Source: Salinarimonas soli
GTDB lineage: Bacteria > Pseudomonadota > Alphaproteobacteria > Rhizobiales > Beijerinckiaceae
Assembly (NCBI RefSeq): GCF_008386575.1
Contig: NZ_VUOA01000011.1
Span: forward strand, 1-35,774
Reading direction: 5' to 3'
Length of the DNA: 35,774 bases
The position numbers and the translations under genes are program-made. Within the stretch, counting starts at the first letter, position 1. Every line of letters begins with the position of its first letter. Under the pieces are notes generated by a model. It did no database searches. It had not been told where the DNA came from and saw only the letters and a program-made list of their open reading frames with translations. Below are positions 25,404 through 34,380 of this stretch, piece after piece.

Positions 25404-25964
25404 TCACCACCGCCGCCGCTCGCCGTCGTCGATGTGGATGATGCCGTTGCGATAGGCCTTCAGCCCGCCGACCTCGGGGCGGGAGCGCAGATACGCCATC
25501 AGCCCCGCCGTGCGGGCGCGAACGCGGAAGTCGATGGCGCGGCAGGCGATGTGGAGGGAGTTGGGTGCGCCGCCCTTGCGCCGGTTCACCGAGCGCGGAC
25601 GGTGGGTGGATTCCAGGGTCACAGGGCCGAAGCGGGCCGTGACGTCGGCGAGCACCGCCTTGAGGTCGCCGGGCAGGCAGCGGGTGGGCGTGCCGTCGCG
25701 CACGAGGATCGCGCCCTTCGCCACCCCGCCGGCGAAGCCGTCGATCGAGGGTTGGGCGATGGAGCCCGTGGTGGGCGGCTCCTCGGCCGCCGCGACCTCG
25801 ATCCACCGCGCGCTGTCCTCCGCCCGTGCCTTGCCGCCGAGCATCATCCAGCTTGCCGTCATCGCAGCCCCCATCACGAGGCTCAGGCGGAGCCAGGCCA
25901 GCCAGATCTGCGGGAGCGTCCGGCGGCGGCGTTGGAGCCGGCGCGCGAGGGCGGGTCGAAGCAT
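25404..25964 (-). CDS. Membrane-anchored M15-like (YcbK/DUF882) peptidase
   Basis: A 186-residue protein with a basic N-terminus (RRLQRRRR), one hydrophobic segment at about 20-43 that is a signal anchor or signal peptide ending near KARA, and a periplasmic domain. The domain carries the M15 zinc pattern: His138 in SLHIACRAIDFRV, Asp145 in the same segment, and His177 in IIHIDDG, with HRPRSVNRRKGG before it. M15/YcbK proteins are zinc peptidases acting on peptidoglycan peptides. The usual glycine in SxHxxGxAxD is replaced (SLHIACRAID), so activity is inferred, not certain. ATG at 25964 has AAAGGTG about nine bases upstream. Confidence 0.75.
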   Translation of the reverse strand: MLRPALARRLQRRRRTLPQIWLAWLRLSLVMGAAMTASWMMLGGKARAEDSARWIEVAAAEEPPTTGSIAQPSIDGFAGGVAKGAILVRDGTPTRCLPGDLKAVLADVTARFGPVTLESTHRPRSVNRRKGGAPNSLHIACRAIDFRVRARTAGLMAYLRSRPEVGGLKAYRNGIIHIDDGERRRW

Positions 25965-26299
25965 CGGGGTACACCTTTCACGCTGAGCACCCCCAAAGGC
26001 GCGGGCGCGACCGTTGACCGGCCGTCGGGATGGGCCGCGCGGAGGGCTCCGGGCGGCGATGTCGAACGGGAGGCCGGCGCGGGGGCCGGCCCTTGCGGGA
26101 AAGCTTCGCCGTACGAACGCCATCCCTCGCGTTTCGTTCACGCAAAGCGCGGCTTTGTCGGCATCATCGTTAAAATCGGCGCTCCCGGAGGCCCCGCGGC
26201 GGGGAGCTGCGCGGCCCTTGCAGGGGGGTGCGCCCGGGGCCACATCAGGGGGGACGCGATGCGCTTTCGCAGGGTGCGGGCGCCGCGCCGGAGATGCTG
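25965..26299. other. Divergent intergenic region, no gene seen
   Basis: This 335-base gap lies between the divergent M15-like gene and the DUF4112 gene and probably holds both promoters. It includes a locally AT-richer stretch (CATCGTTAAAATC near 26165) and a CCGGC/GCCGG hairpin near 26074. I could not assign a -35/-10 pair with the usual spacing. Frames that run through it show atypical composition and no family resemblance. Confidence 0.5.
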
Positions 26300-26749
26300 A
26301 TGCCCAGGGTTCATCCCACGCCTGTTTTCGACGCCATCAAGGCCGCCGGCCCGACGCGCGCCGATGCGGTGATGCGCATCTCGACGATCGCGCGGCTGAT
26401 GGACAGCGCCGTCACCATCCCGGGGACGAACCGCACCGTCGGCATCGACGCCGTGCTCGGCCTCGTGCCCGTGGTGGGCGACCTCGTCTCGGCCGCGCTG
26501 TCGAGCTACATCATCTGGGAGGCGCGCCAGCTCGGCCTGCCGGCCTGGAAGATCGCCCGCATGGTCGGCAACGTCGCGGTGGACACCGCGATCGGCGCCG
26601 TGCCCTTCGTGGGCGACCTGTTCGACGTGGCGTTCAAGGCCAACATGCGCAACCTGCGCATCGTCGTCGACCACCTCGAGGGAACCGGCCAGATGCGCCC
26701 GCAGGTCATCGACGGCGAGGCGGTGAGGCTCGACGAGAGGCGGCGGTGA
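26300..26749 (+). CDS. DUF4112 membrane-associated protein
   Basis: A 149-residue protein matching the DUF4112 family pattern: IARLMDSAVTIPGTNRTVGI and DAVLGLVPVVGDLVSAALS followed by YIIWEARQLGLPAWKIARM and NVAVDTAIGAVPFVGDLFDV. The two GxVPxVGD repeats in hydrophobic surroundings are the family hallmark. Function is unknown. ATG at 26300 is favoured because GGAG lies six bases upstream; ATG at 26294 is also possible. The stop overlaps the GTG start of the next gene (GTGA), so the two are probably co-translated. Confidence 0.85.
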   Translation: MPRVHPTPVFDAIKAAGPTRADAVMRISTIARLMDSAVTIPGTNRTVGIDAVLGLVPVVGDLVSAALSSYIIWEARQLGLPAWKIARMVGNVAVDTAIGAVPFVGDLFDVAFKANMRNLRIVVDHLEGTGQMRPQVIDGEAVRLDERRR

Positions 26750-27180
26750 GGCGAGCGGTTCTGGCCCTGGCCTGGACCGCCGTCGCGGTCTGGTCCCTCC
26801 TGGCGTGGGGCGCCTACGGGCTTCTCGACTTCGTCGGCGGTCTTGCCGCCGGCGGAGTGGGCTCCATCGCGGTCGATCCGACGGCCGGCGCGGCGGTGGC
26901 CTGGGTGGTCAACGCCGTGAAGGGTTTGGGCCTGTTCGCGATCCTCGCGATCTGGGGTTTCGTCTCCGTGGTGATCCTCGCCTTCGGCTGGATCCTCTCC
27001 CGCGCGGTGGGCGGCGCCGGCCGCGTGGACGTGAGCTATTACCAGGGCTACCGGACGGTGCACCCGCCGCAGGCCTATCCGCCGACGGGCTATCCCCATG
27101 CCCCGGACGGCATGCGCGACGTGACCCCGCGCCAGCCGCCCACAGCTCCCGACCGCCTCGGCGGCCCGCGGCGCGACTGA
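26746..27180 (+). CDS. Two-helix membrane protein of unknown function
   Basis: A 144-residue protein I do not recognise. Two hydrophobic segments are visible, about residues 4-40 (VLALAWTAVAVWSLLAWGAY onward) and 62-86 (GLFAILAIWGFVSVVILAFG), joined by a Gly/Ala-rich stretch. The C-terminal third is Pro/Tyr-rich (YYQGYRTVHPPQAYPPTGYP) and likely disordered. GTG at 26746 overlaps the DUF4112 stop as GTGA, suggesting a functional pair. No enzyme motif is seen. Confidence 0.75.
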   Translation: MRRAVLALAWTAVAVWSLLAWGAYGLLDFVGGLAAGGVGSIAVDPTAGAAVAWVVNAVKGLGLFAILAIWGFVSVVILAFGWILSRAVGGAGRVDVSYYQGYRTVHPPQAYPPTGYPHAPDGMRDVTPRQPPTAPDRLGGPRRD

Positions 27181-27187
27181 GCGGGCC

Positions 27188-27209
27188 GTGCACGCGAGCG
27201 CGTGTGCGT
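27188..27209 (+). terminator. Possible terminator hairpin after the DUF4112 pair
   Basis: Bases 27188-27195 pair with 27200-27207 (eight pairs, two of them wobble) around a four-base loop, then GTT. There is no long T-tract. It sits eight bases after the stop codon of the upstream gene. Confidence 0.3.
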
Positions 27210-27283
27210 TCCGTCACCCCGGGCATCCCTCCCCTGCGTCATCCCGGGTGCCAAACGCCCCCGGACGGGGCTAAACAGCCCCC

Positions 27284-28687
27284 ATGCTCCAATCGACGAA
27301 CCCTGCGCCCGTGCATCCGTGGCGGGCGGAGGCTGGCGCCACCTTCGCGCTGGCCTGGCCGCTGATCCTCACGAACCTCGCCCAGCACGGCCTCAACACT
27401 GTGGACGTTGTGCTACTCGGCTGGCTCGACGCCGAGGCGCTCGCGGCGGGCGCGCTCGCCCACAGCCTCTATTTCGCGGTGATGATCTTCGGCATCGGCC
27501 TCGTCACGGCGACGGCGCCGATGATGGCGCAGGAACTCGGCGCCCGGCGCCATTCCGTGCGCGACATCCGCCGCACCGTACGCCAGGGCTGCTGGATCGC
27601 CGTCGCGTTCTCGATCCCCGCCTGGCTCGTGCTCTGGAACGGCGAGGCGCTGCTCCTCCTGTTCGGCCAGGAGCGCGGGCTCGCCGCGCAGGCGGGCGCT
27701 TACTTGCGCATCCTGCAATGGGGGCTCCTGCCGTTCCTGATCTATCTCGTGCTGCGCAGCTACGTGGCGGCGCTGGGGCGCCCGGGCTTCGCGCTCGCGG
27801 TCTGCGCCGCCGCGCTCCCCGTCAATGCCGTCCTCGCCTGGGGGCTGATCTTCGGGCGTCTCGGCCTGCCCCGGCTCGGCCTCATCGGGGCGGGGCTCGC
27901 GACCGCGATCGTCTGCTGCCTCATGGCGGTGGGCCTCGCCCTCCTGATCCTGCGCGACCGGCGCATGCGCCGCTACCGGCTCTTCGGCCGCTTCTGGCGC
28001 GCCGATCCGGTGCGCTTCATGCGCCTTCTGCGGCTCGGCATCCCCATTGGCGCGACGCTCGCCTTCGAGGTGACGATCTTCAACGCCGCAGCCCTGGTGA
28101 TGGGCACCTTGAGCACGGCGGAGCTCGCCGCCCACACCATCGCGCTCCAGATCGCGGCGCTCTCCTTCATGGTGCCCATGGGGCTCGGCCAGGCGGTGAC
28201 GATCCGGGTCGGCCACGCGGTCGGGCGCGGCGACCCGGCCGGCGTGGCGCGGGCGGGCTGGACGGCCTTCACGCTGGGCACGGGCTTCATGACCTTCATG
28301 GCGCTCGTCATGGTGGCGGTGCCCGGCGCCCTCGTCGGCGCCTTCCTCGACGCCACGAACCCCGCAAACGCCCCCGTCATCGGCTACGCCCTCACCTTCC
28401 TGATGTTCGCGGCGCTCTTCCAGGTGGCCGACGGGGCGCAAGCGGTCGGCGCCGGCATGCTGCGCGGCTTGGGCGACACCCGGGTGCCGATGCTTTACGC
28501 GGCCCTGGGCTATTGGGGCGTCGGCGCGCCGCTCGGCGTGGCGCTCGCCTATGGGACGGCGCTCCGCGGCAGCGGGGTGTGGATCGGGCTTGCGAGCGGG
28601 CTCGCGGTGGTGGCCGTGCTCATGCTGGTGCGCTGGACGCGCCGCACCGATCTGGGGCTCGTGGAGCGGCGGCTCGTGACGGCGTAG
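27284..28687 (+). CDS. MATE-family multidrug/cation exporter (NorM-like)
   Basis: A 467-residue polytopic inner-membrane protein of the MATE family, which exports organic cations or drugs in exchange for H+ or Na+. About twelve hydrophobic helices form two related halves: LAWPLILTNLAQHGLNTVDV begins the first MatE domain and LRLGIPIGATLAFEVTIFNA the second. The conserved ATAPMMAQELGARR and MGLGQAVTIRVGHAVGRGDP segments correspond to the matched loops of both halves. The substrate cannot be predicted. ATG at 27284 follows two short related words (CGTCACCCCGGG and CGTCATCCCGGG at 27211-27247), which look like a small direct repeat. It appears to be a single-gene unit. Confidence 0.94.
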   Translation: MLQSTNPAPVHPWRAEAGATFALAWPLILTNLAQHGLNTVDVVLLGWLDAEALAAGALAHSLYFAVMIFGIGLVTATAPMMAQELGARRHSVRDIRRTVRQGCWIAVAFSIPAWLVLWNGEALLLLFGQERGLAAQAGAYLRILQWGLLPFLIYLVLRSYVAALGRPGFALAVCAAALPVNAVLAWGLIFGRLGLPRLGLIGAGLATAIVCCLMAVGLALLILRDRRMRRYRLFGRFWRADPVRFMRLLRLGIPIGATLAFEVTIFNAAALVMGTLSTAELAAHTIALQIAALSFMVPMGLGQAVTIRVGHAVGRGDPAGVARAGWTAFTLGTGFMTFMALVMVAVPGALVGAFLDATNPANAPVIGYALTFLMFAALFQVADGAQAVGAGMLRGLGDTRVPMLYAALGYWGVGAPLGVALAYGTALRGSGVWIGLASGLAVVAVLMLVRWTRRTDLGLVERRLVTA

Positions 28688-28988
28688 GGCGGCGGGTGGG
28701 GGCGCGTCTCCCATCTTCCGACCTCGTCCCCCGCCTTCGCAGGGGCAGGCTCTGAGGTGCACTGCGAAGCAGGGCCTCGGGGGGCGCTCCAGGGATCTCC
28801 GGACGGCTGTGGCAGGCGTAGCGCGTGCTTCGAGGCTCGCTCCGCTCGCGCCTCAGCATGAGGGGGTGGGAGGTCGCTGGATCAGCGTGGTACCCCCTCA
28901 CCCCCGGCCCCTCTCCCCATGGGAGAGGGGGGTCGCTCCGGACATCATCGGAGGGACTTCTGATCCCACCCGTCCCCTCGTCCATCCT
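28688..28988. repeat. Intergenic repeats R3 and R1 after the MATE gene
   Basis: No gene is visible in these 301 bases between convergent MATE and alpha-glucosidase genes. An R3-type segment covers 28748-28866, sharing GGGCGCTCCAG, TCTCCGG and CTCAGCATGAGG words with 17044-17151. A single R1-like palindrome lies at 28891-28932 with the perfect core CCCCTCTCCCCATGGGAGAG, which may act as a transcriptional stop for either gene. Confidence 0.55.
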
Positions 28989-30584
<1,596 letters not shown>

Positions 30585-30709
30585 GCCCGGCTCCCCCTCG
30601 ATGTCGCGGGACGACGTGCGGCGCGCGGCGAAGGTTCCCGGGGCCGGGGCCCTTTACATTTCCCCGCCGCCCGGCACATGAGCGCGGGGCTGGGGTGGAG
30701 TTTGAAGCG

Positions 30710-31888
30710 ATGAACGCGCCGATCGTGATCGTCGGAGCCGGGCAGACGGCGGCGCAGGCCGCGGCGAGCCTGCGCCAGGGGGGCTTCGACGGCGGTCTCG
30801 TGATCGTCGGCGACGAGCCGCACCCGCCCTACCAGCGCCCGCCCCTCTCCAAGAAGCACCTCGCCGGCAGCTTTGCGGGCGAGCGCCTGGGGCTCAAGGC
30901 GGAGACGTTCTACACCGAGGCCCGGATCGATCTGCGGCTCGGCGCGACGGCGCGCGCGATCGACCCGCGCGAGCGGCGCCTGGGGCTCGCCGACGGCACC
31001 CGGCTCGCCTATTCGCGGCTTCTCCTCGCCACGGGATCGCGCCCCCGGGCGCTCGCCCTCCCCGGCGCCGGGCTGGGGGGCGTCCACCGCCTGCGCACCC
31101 GCGCCGACGTCGCGCGGTTCCAGGGCGAGCTGCGGCCGGGTGCCCGGCTCGCCATCGTCGGCGGGGGCTATATCGGCCTCGAGGTGGCGGCCACGGCCCG
31201 CGAGCTCGGCCTTGCCGTCACCGTGATCGAGGCCGCCGATCGGCTCCTAAGCCGCGTGGTGTCGCCCGTGGTCTCCCGCTTCTTTCACGATCTCCACCTC
31301 ACCCACGGGGTCGCGATCCGCACCGGAGCGGGCGTGGAGGCGCTGGAAGGGGACGAACGGGTCACGGGCGTTCGCCTCTCGACCGGCGAGACGCTTGGCG
31401 CCGACATGGTGCTCGTCGCGACGGGCGGCCTGCCCAACGCGGAGCTTGCGGCGGAGGCGGGCCTTGCGGTCGAGGACGGCATCCTCGTGGACGAGGCCTG
31501 CCGAACCTCTGCGCCCGGCATCTTCGCCGCGGGCGACGTGGCGCGCTTCCCGAGCCGCCGCTACGGCCGCCGCATCCGCCTCGAATCGGTGCAGAACGCC
31601 GTCGACGGGGCCAAGGCCGCGGCGGCCGCGATGCTCGGCGAGAGCCCGCTCTACGATCCGGTGCCCTGGTTCTGGTCGGATCAGTACGACGCCAAGCTCC
31701 AAATCGCCGGTCTCTCGACGGGCTACACCCACGCCGAGGTCGAGGGAGACCCCGCCTCGGGCTCCTTCGCGGTGGCCTACCGGGACGGCGGGCGCCTGCT
31801 CGCGGTCGATGCCGTCAACTGGCCCCGCCGCCACATGGAGGCGCGACGGGCGCTCGCCGAGGAGCCGCCGATAGCCGTCGCGCCATGA
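30710..31888 (+). CDS. FAD/NAD-dependent ferredoxin reductase-like oxidoreductase
   Basis: A 392-residue flavoprotein of the pyridine nucleotide-disulfide oxidoreductase superfamily, nearest to ferredoxin reductases of oxygenase and P450 systems (rhodocoxin/putidaredoxin reductase type). The FAD loop is VIVGAGQTAAQAAASLRQ near the N-terminus, followed by PYQRPPLSKKHLAG. The NAD(P) loop is LAIVGGGYIGLEVAATAREL near residue 145, and the second FAD motif is TSAPGIFAAGDVARFPS. The C-terminal reductase domain includes PWFWSDQYDAKLQIAGLSTG, typical of this family. No ferredoxin, oxygenase or P450 gene is adjacent, so the electron partner is unknown. ATG at 30710 has GGAG nine bases upstream; an in-frame GTG at 30695 is less likely. 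Confidence 0.92.
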   Translation: MNAPIVIVGAGQTAAQAAASLRQGGFDGGLVIVGDEPHPPYQRPPLSKKHLAGSFAGERLGLKAETFYTEARIDLRLGATARAIDPRERRLGLADGTRLAYSRLLLATGSRPRALALPGAGLGGVHRLRTRADVARFQGELRPGARLAIVGGGYIGLEVAATARELGLAVTVIEAADRLLSRVVSPVVSRFFHDLHLTHGVAIRTGAGVEALEGDERVTGVRLSTGETLGADMVLVATGGLPNAELAAEAGLAVEDGILVDEACRTSAPGIFAAGDVARFPSRRYGRRIRLESVQNAVDGAKAAAAAMLGESPLYDPVPWFWSDQYDAKLQIAGLSTGYTHAEVEGDPASGSFAVAYRDGGRLLAVDAVNWPRRHMEARRALAEEPPIAVAP

Positions 31889-31985
31889 CCCTACGGCCAA
31901 GCCGTGGTGCGCTGCGAGACTGCCGCCTCCCGTGCGGGCTCGACTTTGGTATGATGCGGGCAATCAACAAACAGGAGGATTCGTC

Positions 31986-32270
31986 ATGACGCTCCGGCAT
32001 GCGCCGCTGTCGCCCGGCGAGGACCACGACGCCCTCACGGGCGAGGTCCAGACCGCCCTGGCGGTTCTCGCCGACATCGAAACCCGCTTCGCCATCGACC
32101 GGGAGCGCCTCGACCGCTGGGCCGGCCCGGACGCCGTGAAGGCCCATCTCGTGAGCGACCTGCACCGCCGGCGCGAGGCCGAGCGCGGGCCCGTGATGCG
32201 GCGCCTCAGCGATCTTCAGGCAAGCCTGCGCCGGGCCATGTCGGCCCGCTCGCCCCTGAGCATCCACTGA
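31986..32270 (+). CDS. Small protein of unknown function (94 residues)
   Basis: I do not recognise this 94-residue protein. It is charged and predicted mostly helical (ALTGEVQTALAVLADIETRF, DLHRRREAERGPVMRRLSDL), with no signal peptide, membrane helix or cysteine. A strong ribosome binding site AGGAGG lies eight bases before ATG 31986 and a TATGAT -10-like hexamer at 31950-31955 precedes it, although no -35 is evident. These support a real expressed gene. It follows the flavoprotein gene by 97 bases and converges on the HhH-protein gene. Confidence 0.7.
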   Translation: MTLRHAPLSPGEDHDALTGEVQTALAVLADIETRFAIDRERLDRWAGPDAVKAHLVSDLHRRREAERGPVMRRLSDLQASLRRAMSARSPLSIH

Positions 32271-32296
32271 AGGAGAAGCGAGGCCGCGGGCCTCGC

Positions 32297-33052
32297 TCAG
32301 CGCACGACGATCTGGCCCTTGATCCGCTCGTAGGTGGAGCGATTCACAACCCGCTTGCGCACGAGATCCTCGGTCGAGGCATAGGGGCGCTTGCGGACGA
32401 TGGCGCGGCCGATGAGGCCGGCGCCGCGCAGGGAGTTCAGCTCGTCGAGGGAGCCTTTGTTGAGGTCGACGCCCTTCGCGGCCGCCTTGCGGGGCGCCTC
32501 CTCGGGCTCGGTGCGGGCCGCCAGCTTCGTGCGCACCGGCGCCTTCTCAGGCGTGACCGTGCCCGTGGTCTCGGGCGCCTCGACGGCGGCGCGCTTCGGT
32601 TGCTTGGCCTCCGGCACCACGGCCTTGGGCTCGGCGCCCGCGAAGGCGAGCGCGGCGGGCGGAAGCGGCTCGTCCTTCGGCAGCGGCACCACGATGTCGG
32701 GACCGGCGGAGGCGAGGACGACGGGCGGACGCGGGGCCTCGGCGTTCACGGCGGGGAGCGGCAGGGGCGCCGCGGCGGGGGGCGGGGCCTGAGGCGTCGC
32801 CTGGGCCGTCTCGACGGGGGCTGGCGAGGCGCGCCGGGCCAGCATGCTCGGCGGCGGGGGGACGGGGGCCGGGCGGACCACGGCGCTGCGGGGAGCGCCG
32901 ATGGCGGGGCTCGAGGCCGGGCTTCCGAAGGGCCAGACCTGCCAGAGCAGGCCCGCAAGGCCGACCGTGGAGGCCAGCACGAGGGCTCGGATCAGGGGGC
33001 GCACCGGGCTTCGCGGATGAAGCCGGGACGGGTTGAGATCGCCTTGACGCAT
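32297..33052 (-). CDS. Membrane-anchored helix-hairpin-helix (ComEA-like) protein
   Basis: A 251-residue protein with three parts: a basic N-terminus and one membrane helix (about 20-45, IRALVLASTVGLAGLLWQVW); a long Pro/Ala-rich low-complexity linker (about 50-185); and a C-terminal helix-hairpin-helix domain (about 195-251) with VDLNKGSLDELNSLRGAGLI and RPYASTEDLVRKRVVNRSTY. The VDLNxxSxxEL opening is the ComEA/HhH pattern, usually DNA-binding. Topology puts the HhH domain in the periplasm if the helix is a signal anchor, as for DNA-uptake receptors, but no other competence gene is nearby. The usual GIG of the hairpin is GAG here. ATG at 33052 has GAGGG upstream. Function not established. 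Confidence 0.8.
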   Translation of the reverse strand: MRQGDLNPSRLHPRSPVRPLIRALVLASTVGLAGLLWQVWPFGSPASSPAIGAPRSAVVRPAPVPPPPSMLARRASPAPVETAQATPQAPPPAAAPLPLPAVNAEAPRPPVVLASAGPDIVVPLPKDEPLPPAALAFAGAEPKAVVPEAKQPKRAAVEAPETTGTVTPEKAPVRTKLAARTEPEEAPRKAAAKGVDLNKGSLDELNSLRGAGLIGRAIVRKRPYASTEDLVRKRVVNRSTYERIKGQIVVR

Positions 33053-33225
33053 GACAGACCCTCAGGCTGACGCAGGGTAACCCTATCCGGTAAAGGCCGT
33101 ATGTGGCGATGGCGTGGCAAGATCCCCAAGGAGGATGGCTGTCCCGGGATTGTTCCAAACCACCCCGTTGACAGGGCGCCGCACCCTTGCGACCCCTCGG
33201 GACCTGTCCACGAAGGAGAGCATGC

Positions 33226-34170
33226 ATGGCCCTGCATCGCGTCGACGCTGCGCCCGAGACCGTCCACTGGGGCTATTTCGATGCCGGCCTCCCGCCGGTC
33301 CTGACGGTCGAGTCCGGCGACACCGTCACGCTCTCCACCGTGTCGGGCGGCCCCGACATGATGCCTGCGAACGGTCTCTCCATCCCCCCTGCTCTTTCGG
33401 CGATCCACGCCGCCATGACCCCGAAGCTGCCAGGCCACATCTGCACCGGCCCTGTGGCCGTGCGCGGCGCCCGGCCGGGCGCGGTTCTCGAGGTGCGCAT
33501 CAAGGAGATCGAGCTCCACTACGACTGGGGCTTCACCTATTCGGCACCCCAGCGCGGCGCCCTGCCCGATGATTTCGAGGCGTTCCACGTCATGCACCTG
33601 CCCCTCGACCGGGAGCGCAACGTGGGCCGCCTCCCCTGGGGGCTCGAGATCGAGCTAAAACCCTTCTTCGGCGTGATGGCGGTGGCGCCGCCCCCGTCCT
33701 GGGGCGCGCTATCGACCCTGCCGCCGCGGCGCAACGGCGGCAACCTCGACAACAAGGAGCTCGTCGCCGGCACCACGCTCTACCTGCCGATCCACGCCGA
33801 GGGCGCGCTCTTCTCGGTGGGCGACGGCCACGGCGTGCAGGGCGACGGCGAGGTCTGCGTGACCGCCATCGAGACGGGGCTCATCGGGACGTTCGAGCTC
33901 GTGGTGCGCGACGACATGAGCCTCGTCTGGCCCATGGCGGAGACGCCGACCCACGTGATCACCATGGCCTTCGACCCTACCCTCGACGCCTGCGTCACCA
34001 CGGCCCTGCGCCTGATGCTCGACCTCATCGAGGCCCGCACCGGCCTCACCCGCCAGGAAGCCTACGCCCTATGCAGCCTCGCCGCCGACCTGCGCATCAC
34101 GCAGGTGGTCAACGGCAACAAGGGGGTGCACGTGATGCTGGAGAAGCGGATGCTGCGGGGGCGGGATTAG
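33226..34170 (+). CDS. Acetamidase/formamidase family protein (FmdA/AmdA)
   Basis: A 314-residue cytoplasmic amidohydrolase of the FmdA/AmdA family, which releases ammonia from formamide, acetamide or related small amides. Family segments visible are VHWGYFDAGLPPVLTVESGD near the N-terminus, GHICTGPVAVRGARPGAVLE, the central DLN-type region GGNLDNKELVAGTTLYLPIH, and GALFSVGDGHGVQGDGEVCV, which bears the conserved GDGHxxQGDGE signature. ATG at 33226 (MALHRVDAAPE) is chosen because AAGGAGAG precedes it; an upstream in-frame start lacks such a site. No amide transporter is adjacent. Natural substrate unknown. Confidence 0.92.
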   Translation: MALHRVDAAPETVHWGYFDAGLPPVLTVESGDTVTLSTVSGGPDMMPANGLSIPPALSAIHAAMTPKLPGHICTGPVAVRGARPGAVLEVRIKEIELHYDWGFTYSAPQRGALPDDFEAFHVMHLPLDRERNVGRLPWGLEIELKPFFGVMAVAPPPSWGALSTLPPRRNGGNLDNKELVAGTTLYLPIHAEGALFSVGDGHGVQGDGEVCVTAIETGLIGTFELVVRDDMSLVWPMAETPTHVITMAFDPTLDACVTTALRLMLDLIEARTGLTRQEAYALCSLAADLRITQVVNGNKGVHVMLEKRMLRGRD

Positions 34171-34197
34171 TCGAGCCGCTGCGCGGCGACTTTATGC

Positions 34198-34354
34198 GAG
34201 GCTGGATCCCGGATCTGCAATCCGCTTCGCCTGCGGCTGCGCTCCTCTTGTCCGGGAAAGTGGTGGAGGGTGACCCAGAGGTCTCCAGAACCTCTACGCC
34301 ACTTTCCCGGACAAGCCTCGCGTAGCGAGGCGCAGATCCGGGACCCAGCGCAAG
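34198..34354. repeat. R2 mosaic palindromic repeat, inward arrangement
   Basis: Half-unit 1 (34198-34263: GGATCCCGGATCTGC through CTTGTCCGGGAAAGTGG) is followed by about 35 bases and then inverted half-unit 2 (34299-34354: CCACTTTCCCGGACAAG through CAGATCCGGGACCCAGCGC). The same half-units occur at 13601-13768 in the opposite order and orientation. A small direct echo of the R3 word (GAGGTCTCCAG) lies between them. The repeat fills the gap between the convergent amidase gene and ispDF (34171-34380). Confidence 0.75.
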
Positions 34355-34380
34355 AAGGCGCCGCGAAGCGGCCCCGCCCC

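Noticed and set aside
33168-33173. Perfect -35 hexamer TTGACA upstream of the amidase gene
   Set aside because: No acceptable -10 lies 15-19 bases downstream (GACCCC at 17), so it was not listed as a promoter.
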